Source: Spirochaetales bacterium
Lineage (GTDB): Bacteria; Spirochaetota; Spirochaetia; JABMQR01
Reading direction: 5' to 3'
DNA length: 64,000 bases
Assembly (NCBI GenBank): GCA_018399255.1
Contig: JAGYPA010000009.1
Coordinates: forward strand, 1-64,000
Part shown: positions 44,959-54,316 of the stretch, in pieces
How positions within the stretch are numbered: position 1 is the first letter of the stretch
How the letters are laid out: each line of letters opens with the position of its first letter
The notes under the pieces: model-generated
The model's input: the letters and a program-made list of their open reading frames with translations, nothing else
Database searches by the model: none
What the model was told of the DNA's origin: nothing
Position numbers and translations under genes: made by a program

Positions 44959-45103
44959 CAAAAGAAAGTCATAATTTTTCCTCAGGGTTTTTCTCCAGCT
45001 CAGCGACACCAGCTTGGAAAAAGTTGGTATTCCGTTACGAATGGCCAATGCGGGATCTGTTCATACCCTCGAGCGCTGGCCCAGATCTCCTTCTTGCCGC
45101 CGG

Positions 45104-45418
45104 TTATGCAGAAGGGCCTTTCTCCGCTATTATCTCTTTTTCATCACTGACATGATATGCTTCCTTGCAAGGAGGAGAAGCTTCCTCATCGAGTGGATAA
45201 AGCTCATCATCAACAAGATACTCCCACATTTCATTCTGATGAAGCCAGATGGGATCAGCATTTTTTAAGATGAAATCATCAATATCCATACCGTCGATTT
45301 CAGTCGGGCGTTTTACCCGCTTCTGCTTGCCGTGGATAAACACGGTCATATATTCTCTTCGGTTACGTTCCTTTCTGGCCTTTTCCTCAGCAGTCAACTT
45401 TCGTTTCGGTTTACCCAT
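45104..45418 (-). CDS. Small conserved-looking protein of unknown function
   Basis: 104 residues from ATG 45418; the longer start would lie in a G-rich tract. The N-terminus is very basic (KPKRKLTAEEKARKERNRRE), followed by VFIHGKQKRVKRPTEIDGMD and IDDFILKNADPIWLHQNEMW, then an acidic tail (VDDELYPLDEEASPPCKEAY). There is no signal peptide or membrane helix. It could bind nucleic acid through its basic end, which is a guess. It is transcribed away from the secreted protein at 45733. Confidence 0.55.
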   Translation of the reverse strand: MGKPKRKLTAEEKARKERNRREYMTVFIHGKQKRVKRPTEIDGMDIDDFILKNADPIWLHQNEMWEYLVDDELYPLDEEASPPCKEAYHVSDEKEIIAEKGPSA

Positions 45419-45732
45419 AATAATCTCTGCCCCCCTCCCCCCCCTCACGCACTAAAACGTAACTTTTTCCCTGTGGGAAAGTCAATGCATTGAAAACACA
45501 TGAATACTGCATTTGTAAAAGTTTTCCATAGATAAAGCCTGCCAAAGATTAACATATCTTAACCTGAATTACTCCGGAATCTTAACCAAAGGAACCAATC
45601 TTTAAACCATTGATTATTTCGGGCAGCAGCACGGCAGACACCCTCTGACAGAACAAACCTGCTCGAGAATAATGAACAGTGAAGCAGGTACAGCAAGACA
45701 CTAATATAAACACAAATATCAGGAGCGAGTAA

Positions 45733-46161
45733 ATGAAAAAACAGCAATTCCTATGTATCATACTGATGTTGACTGCTGCCGTCGCAGCATCTGCACAGGG
45801 AACCCAGGATATGGTCAGCGGGGCAGCCGGCAGCCGCAATACTACCGGCAGCAGAGAAACGGTACAGATAACCGGCATCCTGGAGATACAGGAACAGACC
45901 GTGCTGCTCGTCACTCCAGACGGAGCGTACACGCTTTTCGCCCCCCCATCCAGAAGCCAGATACAGGACTATGAACGGTTTAACGGAGTCGAAGCCGCAG
46001 TATCCGGGATACTATTTGAACTTGACGAGAACTGTGCTGAAAGCACCTATACCTGTCTAGGGCAGATTGTCATACAGACAGCACGTATGGGCAGTGAAGA
46101 AATCACTTTTAACGCAGCGCGACAGGGTGCCGGCAGGTCAGAAAGCGGAGCAGGGAAGTAA
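45733..46161 (+). CDS. Small secreted protein of unknown function
   Basis: 142 residues with a clear signal peptide (QQFLCIILMLTAAVAASAQG). The mature part holds a compact beta-rich region (VQITGILEIQEQTVLLVTPD, YTLFAPP, VEAAVSGILFEL) resembling a small OB-like fold, with two cysteines (near residues 99 and 105) that could form a disulphide. AGGAGCGAG lies before the ATG. The family is not recognised. The next gene, convergent, is an aminotransferase remnant. Confidence 0.7.
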   Translation: MKKQQFLCIILMLTAAVAASAQGTQDMVSGAAGSRNTTGSRETVQITGILEIQEQTVLLVTPDGAYTLFAPPSRSQIQDYERFNGVEAAVSGILFELDENCAESTYTCLGQIVIQTARMGSEEITFNAARQGAGRSESGAGK

Positions 46162-46202
46162 GCGCAGCATTACCAGCGGAGTGGAAAATATTCTGGACCT
46201 GT

Positions 46203-46917
46203 TTATGAGCTGATCCCCCGCTGGCGAAGATTTTCCATATACTCCCGCATAGCAGCATTTCCAGCTTCCACAATTTTTCTGCCGAACCCGATCCGCCCCC
46301 GCAGCGCAGCCGCAGCAAGATACTCACTCGGCGCAGAATTGCATATTGAAAGATAATGCTTATATCGTTCCATCCTCTGCAGCACATCCCGATCCCTGGA
46401 CATGATCCAGCCGATACGCAAACCCGGCAGCCCGTAGGCCTTGGACATCACATTGAGCGACAAACCCCGCTCATAGACATCGCCCACCTGCGGCAGACGG
46501 ATCGACTCATCCCGCTCAATAAGCCGGTACACCTCGTCGCTGAACAGATAGAGCCCGCGTTTCCGGCAGAGCCCGACAAGCTCATCAAAACGACCTCTCT
46601 CCAGAACAGACCCCGTCGGATTGTTGGGAAAATTGATCGAAACAAGCTTCGTATTAGGCCTCAGCGCAAATATCCAGAGGAATCGTCTCGGAAGCCTGAT
46701 AATTCGGAACCACCACCACCGCATGATCATCCTTGTCGAGAAGCACCCGCATAGCAGCATAAATCCCCTCTTCCGCTCCGGCAAAGCAGAGAACATCGGA
46801 AGGGGAGGCCGATTCATACGTACGGGCAATCTCCTCCCGCAAATCCATAGCCCCGTAAGACTCAGTATATCCCCGGCAATCCTGACTAAAAAATCTTGAC
46901 CCGGAAATCTTTACATC
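46203..46917 (-). pseudogene. Class I/II aminotransferase remnant, truncated and frameshifted
   Basis: The minus strand encodes GYTESYGAMDLREEIARTYE, VLCFAGAEEGIYAAMRVLLD and VVVPNYQASETIPLDICA, then after a frameshift near 46660 the PLP-fold pieces KLVSINFPNNPTGSVLERG, LFSDEVYRLI and NVMSKAYGLPGLRIGW, with the PLP lysine in the SKAYG motif. The first about 60 residues and the last about 100 residues of a normal aminotransferase are missing. Unlike the other broken genes here, whole ends are lost, so this looks like genuine decay. Confidence 0.75.
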
Positions 46918-47111
46918 ACCGATATCCTACGGGAAATGAAAAATATTTTCTACGCCATCAAGCAGAAACTATCTGGATGGAACACCCAATACAAGGTTGC
47001 AGACGATTGCCTTCACATATTATAATGAGTTCGGATACTCAAGCTGACAGTTTATGAACTGCTTCGTGCTCTACAGCCGTTCCATACGCTGCCGACAATA
47101 TTGGAGACCTC

Positions 47112-48407
47112 ATGATTCATACATTCGTCCGTGCAATGGAGGATACAGTCCTCGCTCTCAAAGAAAAACCATCCCGCAGTATCACCCTTTTCCATCATAA
47201 CGATACAGACGGATTGAGCTCAGGAACCATTCTGCTGAGCGCATTTGAAGAAGTCGGCTATGACGTATCCAGGTACTCATTGGAAAAACCCTACCCGCAG
47301 ATCCTGGAAAAAGTCCTTGCCGATACTCATCAGATCATCATCTTTGCCGACTTTGCAGGAAGAATCGCCCCCCTGATATCCAGACTGAACCAGAAGAAAA
47401 ACTTTGTCATTATCCTCGACCACCATCCGGCAGAAGCCGTCGATGATACCGAGGTGGTTAACCTGGATGCCGAACTCTTTGGGCTGAAAGGGGACCGGGA
47501 TATCTCCGCCTCAGCCGTATGCTTCCTGTTTGCCGACGCTCTACTCCGCAGCTATGGGAAACGTGGTACAGCATACGCACATCTGGGAGCCCTGGGGGCC
47601 ATAGGGGACGGATTCTTTGTTGATGGAGCCTTAGCAGGCGTCAACCGGGAAATTCTGAAAACAGCAGTCGAGCTGGGACTTATCAGGGTTGATGCATCAG
47701 AGGGCAATACCCGATCCGAAGACCAGACGGCTTCCCCGACAGCATCAGCAACCGACGCAGCTGAAGCCTCAGGAGAAACGTACTACATCAAGCTCGGTGG
47801 AACCGAGTACCCTGCATCAGAAATCTGCAATATACTCGATACCCTGGGGGGAGTCGGCTACTACCAGGACGGAACAGCCCGGGGAATTGAAGTCTGCCGA
47901 TCAGGCATCAGCCCGGAGCTGAAAGAATATATCGAAAAGCTGAACAGAAAGAAAGAGGCAATCTTTTCCCACGAGATTAAGCTCCTGAAAAAGAACATTC
48001 AAACTACCGAACATATCCAATGGTTCACAGTAGACAAGCGATTTCAGCCTATGGGCATAAAAATGATCGGCGTTTTCTGCACGCTCATAAAAGAGATGGA
48101 CTTTCTTGATACATCAAAATATCTTGCCGGATTTCAGCCTGTTCCCGATGAGGTACCGGGATTTGGCGATATCTCTTTTAATTCGACAAAAATATCGATG
48201 CGGGTATCAGAATTTTTGACCGAACAGATCAGGGCCGACAAAATTCCAGGATTGAACAGCTTCCTACCTGAGGCGACCGGTCGTCTGGGAGGATTTTCCG
48301 ATGCCTGTCACAGGCTTTCTGCCGCAACGATTATCAAACCGGGGCAGGAAGCGCTGCTTATCCGCGAGATGGATAGAATACTTACAAAAAGGATGGTACA
48401 TGCATGA
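47112..48407 (+). CDS. DHH-family phosphoesterase
   Basis: 431 residues. Motifs of the DHH superfamily are clear: HHNDTDG (residues 28-34), FADFAG with Asp80, and LDHHPAEAV with Asp103-His104-His105, all metal ligands. A second region after residue 230 contains the C-terminal substrate domain. The overall pattern resembles RecJ-like or cyclic-dinucleotide/oligonucleotide phosphoesterases; I cannot tell whether it acts on nucleic acid or a small molecule. GGAG lies six bases before ATG 47112. The stop overlaps the start of the GHMP kinase gene (ATGA), so the two products are made together. Confidence 0.85.
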   Translation: MIHTFVRAMEDTVLALKEKPSRSITLFHHNDTDGLSSGTILLSAFEEVGYDVSRYSLEKPYPQILEKVLADTHQIIIFADFAGRIAPLISRLNQKKNFVIILDHHPAEAVDDTEVVNLDAELFGLKGDRDISASAVCFLFADALLRSYGKRGTAYAHLGALGAIGDGFFVDGALAGVNREILKTAVELGLIRVDASEGNTRSEDQTASPTASATDAAEASGETYYIKLGGTEYPASEICNILDTLGGVGYYQDGTARGIEVCRSGISPELKEYIEKLNRKKEAIFSHEIKLLKKNIQTTEHIQWFTVDKRFQPMGIKMIGVFCTLIKEMDFLDTSKYLAGFQPVPDEVPGFGDISFNSTKISMRVSEFLTEQIRADKIPGLNSFLPEATGRLGGFSDACHRLSAATIIKPGQEALLIREMDRILTKRMVHA

Positions 48408-49402
48408 CTACCGACAAAACGACTGCCGAAAAAACTGCTGCCGGAAAGGGCTTTGGAAAAACGATCCTCATAGGTGATCAGTTCGTGCTGTGGGAGATCC
48501 CGGCAATTCTCGCGGCCATACCCTTCGAAACAGAATGCCGCGTGGAGCGGCTCGATTCGGGATCCGGCTGGATCCTCGATGACCGTCGAGTGGAGGTTCC
48601 TGGCTACAAAAAAGCCAAGGAGCATGACTGCGAAGTCTCCTTCAACCGGATGGTCGAGGTGATGGGACTCGACCTGAAAAAGACCCCCATAAAAATTGAG
48701 GCAGCGGGTGATCTCCTGGCAGGCAGCGGGGTGGGGGCAAGTGCGGCAATCTGCGTCTCTTTTGCCCGAGCATGCAGCAAAGTATTTGATCTGAACATGA
48801 ACATAAAAGAGATCAATCGGGTGGCCTGGGAAGGCGAATTCGGGTATCACGGGCTGCCGAGCGGGCTCGATAACACCGTCTCAACCTACGGCGGTGTCAT
48901 AAAATACTGGATAAAGGACGGTGTCAAGCAGTTCGAGCGGATCAACCTTGCCAACCCCATAGAGATCGTTCTGGGCAACAGCGGAGTTACCTCCAACACA
49001 GCCTCTTTGAAAGGATTTCTCGAGGCGCAGGAAAAGGAAAATCCAGCCCTGTTCAATGCCCGCCTCGATACTATCAGGGGACAGGTGGCAGAACTCGGAG
49101 AGGCCCTGACTGCAGGGGATCTCGAAACAACCGGCCGGCTGTTAAACGAAAACCATGAAATACTGATCGAAATGGGATTATCTCACGAGAAGCTGATCGA
49201 ACTGTGCCAGCTGGCAAATTCCCTCGGAGCCCTCGGAGCCAAGGTGACAGGCGGCGGCAGGGGCGGCTACATGGTGGCGCTGACTCCGGGAAAGGATCTG
49301 CAGGAAAAGGTCGCCTCTGCATTTGAAGAGAGAGGCGTCCCGACAATCCGGGCATATATAGGAGTGCCGCCTACCGACAATACCCAGTACGAGGTCGTGT
49401 AG
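48404..49402 (+). CDS. GHMP kinase, mevalonate-kinase-like
   Basis: 332 residues. Motif 1 reads GKTILIGDQFVLWEIPAI, corresponding to the GKVILFGEH-VVYG-PAI of mevalonate kinase but with GEH replaced by GDQ. The ATP loop is LLAGSGVGASAAICVS (residues 104-119), the catalytic-Asp region is GLPSGLDNTVSTYGG, and motif 3 is GAKVTGGGRGGYMVAL. By layout it is a cytoplasmic small-molecule kinase of the mevalonate kinase group. Loss of the motif-1 His and Glu may mean an altered substrate or mechanism. Co-translation with a DHH phosphoesterase is unusual for a mevalonate pathway gene. Confidence 0.82.
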   Translation: MTTDKTTAEKTAAGKGFGKTILIGDQFVLWEIPAILAAIPFETECRVERLDSGSGWILDDRRVEVPGYKKAKEHDCEVSFNRMVEVMGLDLKKTPIKIEAAGDLLAGSGVGASAAICVSFARACSKVFDLNMNIKEINRVAWEGEFGYHGLPSGLDNTVSTYGGVIKYWIKDGVKQFERINLANPIEIVLGNSGVTSNTASLKGFLEAQEKENPALFNARLDTIRGQVAELGEALTAGDLETTGRLLNENHEILIEMGLSHEKLIELCQLANSLGALGAKVTGGGRGGYMVALTPGKDLQEKVASAFEERGVPTIRAYIGVPPTDNTQYEVV

Positions 49403-49430
49403 ACTTACTACTCGTAGCGGCAGACTAATC

Positions 49431-49495
49431 CTTGACCCGATTATCCCTTGCCCCGATTATCCCTAGCCCCGGACAATCCCTTGCCCCGGACAACC
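49431..49495. repeat. Imperfect 15-17-bp tandem repeat, four units
   Basis: Four units built on CCTTGCCCCGATTATC / CCTTGCCCCGGACAATC lie at the convergent gene ends and extend into the last codons of the alcohol dehydrogenase, giving its GKGLSGARDNRGKG tail. Confidence 0.8.
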
Positions 49496-50709
49496 GCAAA
49501 CAATTCCGTCATCTCCCTCCGATCAAGAATGCGCGGAACAGGGTAGAGCGGATTAGCTTCTGCCAAGGCGCGACGAACCAGCAAGGGAACATCCTTTTCC
49601 TCGATACCCGAAACAAATTCCGGAATATCCATCTTCCGGTTCATCTCCTTGATCCGTTTAATAAACACGGAAGCAGCCTCGCTGTCAGGCAAATCTACCG
49701 CTGCCGCACCGGATTTCCGTGCAAGATCAGCAAGCCTCCTCACCGCCGAATTCCCATAAAACTCCAGCACATGCGGAAGAATAATCGAATTGGCAAGACC
49801 ATGCGGCATTCCGTAAAACCCGCCCAGCGTATGCGCCATAGCATGAACATACCCGATGTATGCCCGGGTAAAAGCCTTACCGGCCAGATATGCAGCCTTC
49901 AGCAGATTCCCGCGCCCCTTAACAGCATTACCATTTCGGAAAACCTCCGTGAGATTACCCAAAATCAGCTTGACAGCCTCGATACTATCGCGATCAGTCT
50001 CCCGTGTGCCGCTGCGCCCGATATACGCCTCCACAGCATGCGTCAAGGCATCCATCCCCGTCGAAGCCGTAATAGAAGGCGGCAGGGAAACCGTCAAAAG
50101 CGGATCCAGAACCGCATAGTGGGGAATAAGCGCATGATCATTAATCGGATACTTCTCATGCGTATCCGGGTTCGAAACTACCGCTGCCAGCGTTGCCTCA
50201 CTGCCAGTTCCAGCAGTCGTCGGAACCGCAATAAGCGGAGGAATCCTCCGGCCGACCTTCAGAATCCCCTTCATTCTTGCCAGCGACTTATGAGGACGAG
50301 CAGCACGAGCCCCGATCCCCTTGGCACAGTCAATAGGCGAACCGCCGCCGAACGCCAGCAGACACTGAGAGCCCGCGGCATGAAACATCCTGAGACCGCT
50401 CTCGATATTCCCGATCGTCGGATTCGGTACCGTCTCATCAAAAATAACGTAGGCTATCTCCTGGGCTTTAAGCCCCTCCAGAAGCGGTTCAAGCAAACCC
50501 AGCCCGATAATACTCCGGTCAGTAACAATCAGGACCTTGAGCAGACCCCTCTCTCGCATCAAAGCCGGCAGCCTGTGAAGACTGTCAGGACCCTCGAGAA
50601 GATCCGGCTCCCTCCACGGCAGCAGTGGGGAAACCACCTTGAGAACCAGCTGATAGAACCTGCAGTAACCCGTATATAACACATTGTACAGCACCTGAAA
50701 AAACACCAT
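49441..50709 (-). CDS. Iron-containing alcohol dehydrogenase
   Basis: 422 residues from ATG 50709, with AGGAGC seven bases upstream. Family motifs are complete: GGGSPIDCAKGI (NAD-binding), PTTAGTGSEAT, MDALTHAVEAYIG, and GYVHAMAHTLGGFYGMPHG, which supply the Asp and three His metal ligands. A short N-terminal extension (FFQVLYNVLYTGYCRFYQLV) precedes the Rossmann part and could contact the membrane. It oxidises alcohols or reduces aldehydes with NAD(P); the substrate is unknown. The C-terminus is formed by the repeat array described separately. Fermentative redox balance is a likely role (inference). Confidence 0.9.
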   Translation of the reverse strand: MVFFQVLYNVLYTGYCRFYQLVLKVVSPLLPWREPDLLEGPDSLHRLPALMRERGLLKVLIVTDRSIIGLGLLEPLLEGLKAQEIAYVIFDETVPNPTIGNIESGLRMFHAAGSQCLLAFGGGSPIDCAKGIGARAARPHKSLARMKGILKVGRRIPPLIAVPTTAGTGSEATLAAVVSNPDTHEKYPINDHALIPHYAVLDPLLTVSLPPSITASTGMDALTHAVEAYIGRSGTRETDRDSIEAVKLILGNLTEVFRNGNAVKGRGNLLKAAYLAGKAFTRAYIGYVHAMAHTLGGFYGMPHGLANSIILPHVLEFYGNSAVRRLADLARKSGAAAVDLPDSEAASVFIKRIKEMNRKMDIPEFVSGIEEKDVPLLVRRALAEANPLYPVPRILDRREMTELFAVVRGKGLSGARDNRGKG

Positions 50710-50850
50710 GTCCAGCTCCTGATAAAAACCGAATGAAAACAATCACCCACATATAGGCAAAACCACACCCATACATGCTAGACCTTTTGGGCCCGCCCTG
50801 TCAATAAATTAACTGCCCCCGAGGCTGAAGCCCCCGAGGCTGAAGAGAAA

Positions 50851-50889
50851 GCTGATGCATAAGGCTGATGCATAAGGCTGATGCATAAG
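50851..50889. repeat. 13-bp tandem repeat, three units
   Basis: Three perfect copies of GCTGATGCATAAG between the divergent alcohol dehydrogenase and MMPL genes. A shorter duplication (CCCCGAGGCTGAAG) lies just before it. Confidence 0.95.
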
Positions 50890-50955
50890 GCAGCTTCCAG
50901 AAATACTCCGTATTTTTGCACTTCCAATAAACAAAATAAAAAAACCAGTAAAAGC

Positions 50956-50987
50956 AGGTTGACATCAACCTCACAAAACAGTAAGTT
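50956..50987 (+). promoter_or_regulatory. Promoter with palindrome over the -35 box, upstream of the MMPL operon
   Basis: TTGACA at 50959-50964, a 17-bp spacer and TAAGTT at 50982-50987. The -35 hexamer lies inside a perfect palindrome, AGGTTGACATCAACCT (50956-50971). This placement suggests a repressor site controlling the pump operon. AGGGAG precedes the ATG at 51018. Confidence 0.6.
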
Positions 50988-51017
50988 AGTGAACGATAAC
51001 TATTTTAGGGAGAGACC

Positions 51018-53384
51018 ATGCAGCGAATAATCATCTGGATAACCTGGATAACAAAGAAACCAGTTCTGGTACTGACAGCTATCCTCCTGCTGACAACAGC
51101 CTTCGTGCTTGTCATCGCCGAAAACGCATCGTTGGAAACCGATCTGGAAGCCTACATGCCGTCCACCCATCCAGCCTTTATATTCAGCGATGATGCCGAG
51201 GAACTCTTCGGCATCGAAGATTCCATCCTGATCGCAATCTCTCACCCGGAAACCATCTATAACGAAGAAACCCTGGCAAAAATAGCCCGGATAAGCACAG
51301 AATTACCCGAACGCTTCGAAGAAATAGAGGCCGGCAGCATAACCTCACTCCATACCGCAGACAACATAACCTCCAGTGACTGGGGCCTGGAAGTGGAACC
51401 CTTCTACACCAACGCTCCCAGCAAAGAAACAGAACTTCAGGAACTGCGGAAAAAAGTTGAAAGCAACGAAATGGTCTACGGCCGCACCGTAAGCACCGAT
51501 GGAACCGCAGCCCTGATTCTTGCCGAACTAGGCGAGGGGAGCTTCTCCGAGACCTTTTACAACGACCTGAAAGCCTATGCCGCCGAGCTCGAAGGACCCG
51601 AGACCATCTACATAGCCGGACAACCCGTTGTAGAAGGCGAACTAGCCAGACTCGGACCCAGGGACATGATGCTGATGGCCCCGATAGTCCTCGTACTTAT
51701 GACAATTATCCTGCTCCTGCTGCTGCGGAGCATCAGAGACACCATCATCAACCTGATCATCGTACTCATCGGAACTGCAGCCGCCTTCGGTCTCATGGGA
51801 ATACTCAAGGTCCCCATCTATGCCGTTGACACCATGATCCCCGTCATGCTCATAGCCATAGGCGTCGCCTACGGCATCCACATGCACAACGCAATCCACC
51901 ACCTTGTCCGGGAAGAACCCCGCATTACTAAACAACAGCTGATAGAAAAAACCCTCCAGGCCATGATCCGCCCCGTATCCATGGCCGCAGTAACAACCGC
52001 CATCGGCTTCACCGCCCTCATAACCAGCCAGATCCTCCCGGTCCGCTATTTCGGACTATTTGCAGCTCTTGGAGTTATCGTCGAAATGATCCTCGCGCTG
52101 ATCCTCTTTCCGCTTGCCATTCAGGTTCTGGGACCGCCGAAAAAAACACATGAAAAAGAGGATGAATACCTCGATGAAGTAACAAAAAAAGACCAACAGC
52201 TCATGCAGCGCAGACCCGGAAGGAGAATCCTCGATCACCCCATTATCGTTGGAACCCTCGCCGCCCTGATAACCGCAGCCGCCCTTGTCGGCTCCTCAAA
52301 AGTATGGATCGACACCAGCTTCCTGGCAAACTTCCAGAAAGACAGCGATATAGTCCGTACCGATACATTTGTCAACACCTACTTCGGAGGAACATCAGCT
52401 CTCAACGTAATACTGACAGCTGATAAAAACGACCGCTTCAAAGATCCCGAAGTACTTACCCTGCTCGATACCATGCAGAAAACCATCACCGAAGCCCCCG
52501 TTGTCGGCGGCAGCTTCTCTTTGGCCGACTTCATGCGACGTATGAACAGCGTCATGCATGAAGAACAAGAGGAATGGAATACCGTTCCCGAAAGCCGCGA
52601 ACTCGCCGCCCAGTATCTGCTGCTCTACGAAATGTCAGGCGACCCGGAAACCCTCAACCGGGTCATCGATTATGACTACCGGACCGCAAACCTTACATTC
52701 CAGCTGAAAAGTGACAGTTCTGCAGTTATGCAGACAATAATCAATGATATAAAAACCTATACCGAAGAATTCGCGAACCTGGGCATAACCATCCAGTTTG
52801 CCGGGGGAGGCTATAAGGCCCTGGTCTTTGCCGATCTCCTGATGGAAGGCCAGATAGCCAGCCTGGCCCTCTCCTTCGTTATTGTCGCCCTGCTGCTCAC
52901 CCTGCTGTTCCGCAGCATCCTCATCGGCATAGTCGGCACCATACCCATTGCCGTCACCGCGGTCGTAAACTTCGGCACCATGGGACTGCTGGGAATACCG
53001 CTCAGCTCGGCAACCGCCCTCATCTCGAGCATCGCCATAGGCATTGGTGTCGACTACGCCATACACCTTATCGAACACTACCGGATCAGACGCCTGGAGG
53101 GCTATGCCATACAAGATGCTGCCCATGAAACCCTCATCCACACCGGCAGAGCAATCCTCTACAACGCAGCAGCAGTAATGGGCGGCTTTGCAGTCCTGCT
53201 CTTCAGCGTCTTCCCGCCGAACCGGCAAGTAGGAGGACTTATAGCCCTCAATATGGCCGTCAGTGCCGCCGGAACCCTCACCGTACTGATGCTGGTGATC
53301 ACAGCCCTCGATAAACGCGGGCGATTTCTGAAAATAACCAAGGATTATCTGGACCCGGAAAATCTGGAGATTAGTAAGACATAG
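51018..53384 (+). CDS. RND-superfamily (MMPL-type) exporter
   Basis: 788 residues with two repeated halves. Each has one transmembrane helix, a large periplasmic loop and five more helices. TM1 begins at about residue 17, with membrane bundles at about 215-375 and 610-775. MLIAIGVAYGIHMHNAIHHL and SSIAIGIGVDYAIHLIEHYR are the paired helix-4-type motifs that carry proton-relay residues. Family members export lipids, hydrophobes or cell-envelope components. It is followed by a LolA-like secreted protein and a DUF1302-like outer-membrane protein, a recurring trio, so it likely moves a lipid or lipoprotein substrate across the envelope. Confidence 0.88.
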   Translation: MQRIIIWITWITKKPVLVLTAILLLTTAFVLVIAENASLETDLEAYMPSTHPAFIFSDDAEELFGIEDSILIAISHPETIYNEETLAKIARISTELPERFEEIEAGSITSLHTADNITSSDWGLEVEPFYTNAPSKETELQELRKKVESNEMVYGRTVSTDGTAALILAELGEGSFSETFYNDLKAYAAELEGPETIYIAGQPVVEGELARLGPRDMMLMAPIVLVLMTIILLLLLRSIRDTIINLIIVLIGTAAAFGLMGILKVPIYAVDTMIPVMLIAIGVAYGIHMHNAIHHLVREEPRITKQQLIEKTLQAMIRPVSMAAVTTAIGFTALITSQILPVRYFGLFAALGVIVEMILALILFPLAIQVLGPPKKTHEKEDEYLDEVTKKDQQLMQRRPGRRILDHPIIVGTLAALITAAALVGSSKVWIDTSFLANFQKDSDIVRTDTFVNTYFGGTSALNVILTADKNDRFKDPEVLTLLDTMQKTITEAPVVGGSFSLADFMRRMNSVMHEEQEEWNTVPESRELAAQYLLLYEMSGDPETLNRVIDYDYRTANLTFQLKSDSSAVMQTIINDIKTYTEEFANLGITIQFAGGGYKALVFADLLMEGQIASLALSFVIVALLLTLLFRSILIGIVGTIPIAVTAVVNFGTMGLLGIPLSSATALISSIAIGIGVDYAIHLIEHYRIRRLEGYAIQDAAHETLIHTGRAILYNAAAVMGGFAVLLFSVFPPNRQVGGLIALNMAVSAAGTLTVLMLVITALDKRGRFLKITKDYLDPENLEISKT

Positions 53385-53461
53385 TCATGCTAACCGTTCA
53401 TCATGTTGCTGTCAGCCATCAGCTATCAGCAAACCCTACACGCTAAACAGGAGACAAAACC

Positions 53462-54256
53462 ATGAAAAAACCTGGAATTTTACTATTTGCATTGATTTTA
53501 GCAAGCGCAGCCGCCGCAGGAACACTCGCAGCTCGGACACTCACCGGAATGGAAGTAATGGAGCACGTATACACCCGCCCCACCGGAGACACCATGTATG
53601 CCGAATTGATCATGACCATCACCAATTCCCGCGGATCAACGAGAGACCGGAGCATCACGCAGTACCGGATATCAGATGATGCCGCAGGAATCGAGAAAAA
53701 AATCATGTTCTTTACCGCCCCGGCAGACGTCCGCAATACCAGTTTTCTCAGCTGGTCGTATACCGACGGCCGCAGCAATGAACAATGGATGTATCTGCCA
53801 GCCTTGCGCAGAGTTAAGCGGATAGCAGCCGGCAATACCTCCGACTCCTTCATGGGCTCGGACTTCACCTACGACGATATGGGCGAACGACATCCATCAG
53901 AAGATACCCACATAATACTTAGAGAAGAATTATACGAGGGATCTAACTGCATCGTAGTGGAAAGCAGACCGAAAGACAGCAGCTGCCCATACAGCCGTAC
54001 ACTGAGCTGGGTGGTAAAGGACGAATGGATCGGACTGAAAAAAGAGTACTATGACGACAGCGGCAAGCTGGTGAAAACCCTGAACATCGATGATGCAAAG
54101 AGGGTTGACGGGTACTGGGTGATAGGCGACATGACGATGAGCGATCTGCAGAAGAAATCAACAACCCGGATCCGAATGGAAAACGTCAATTTTTCCCGCA
54201 GCCTCGATGACAGCCTTTTTACCGAACGCCAGATGAAAATCGGGCCGCCCCGTTAA
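53462..54256 (+). CDS. Periplasmic LolA-like outer-membrane lipoprotein-sorting protein
   Basis: 264 residues with a signal peptide (ILLFALILASAAAAGTLAAR). The mature domain has the open beta-barrel pattern of LolA/LppX-type lipid carriers: GDTMYAELIMTITNSRGSTR, KKIMFFTAPADVRNTSFLSW, QWMYLPALRRVKRIAAGNTS, DSFMGSDFTYDDMGERH, and late strands (GYWVIGDMTMSDLQKKSTTR). Proteins of this pfam17131-like group sit beside MMPL pumps and probably pass a lipid-like cargo. It is 77 bases after the pump gene and 60 bases before the barrel gene. Confidence 0.85.
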   Translation: MKKPGILLFALILASAAAAGTLAARTLTGMEVMEHVYTRPTGDTMYAELIMTITNSRGSTRDRSITQYRISDDAAGIEKKIMFFTAPADVRNTSFLSWSYTDGRSNEQWMYLPALRRVKRIAAGNTSDSFMGSDFTYDDMGERHPSEDTHIILREELYEGSNCIVVESRPKDSSCPYSRTLSWVVKDEWIGLKKEYYDDSGKLVKTLNIDDAKRVDGYWVIGDMTMSDLQKKSTTRIRMENVNFSRSLDDSLFTERQMKIGPPR

Positions 54257-54316
54257 AGCAGATCATTTTCAACCAGCAAAAGAATGCCGATACAACCTAC
54301 AGAGGAGCCGTCCCCA

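Noticed and set aside
45000-45103. Short plus-strand frame after the glycoside operon promoter
   Set aside because: Both readable frames are under 95 codons and lack a start signal or known motif.
49432-50679. 415-codon plus-strand frame opposite the iron alcohol dehydrogenase
   Set aside because: The minus-strand gene has complete family motifs and a ribosome binding site; this frame has neither.
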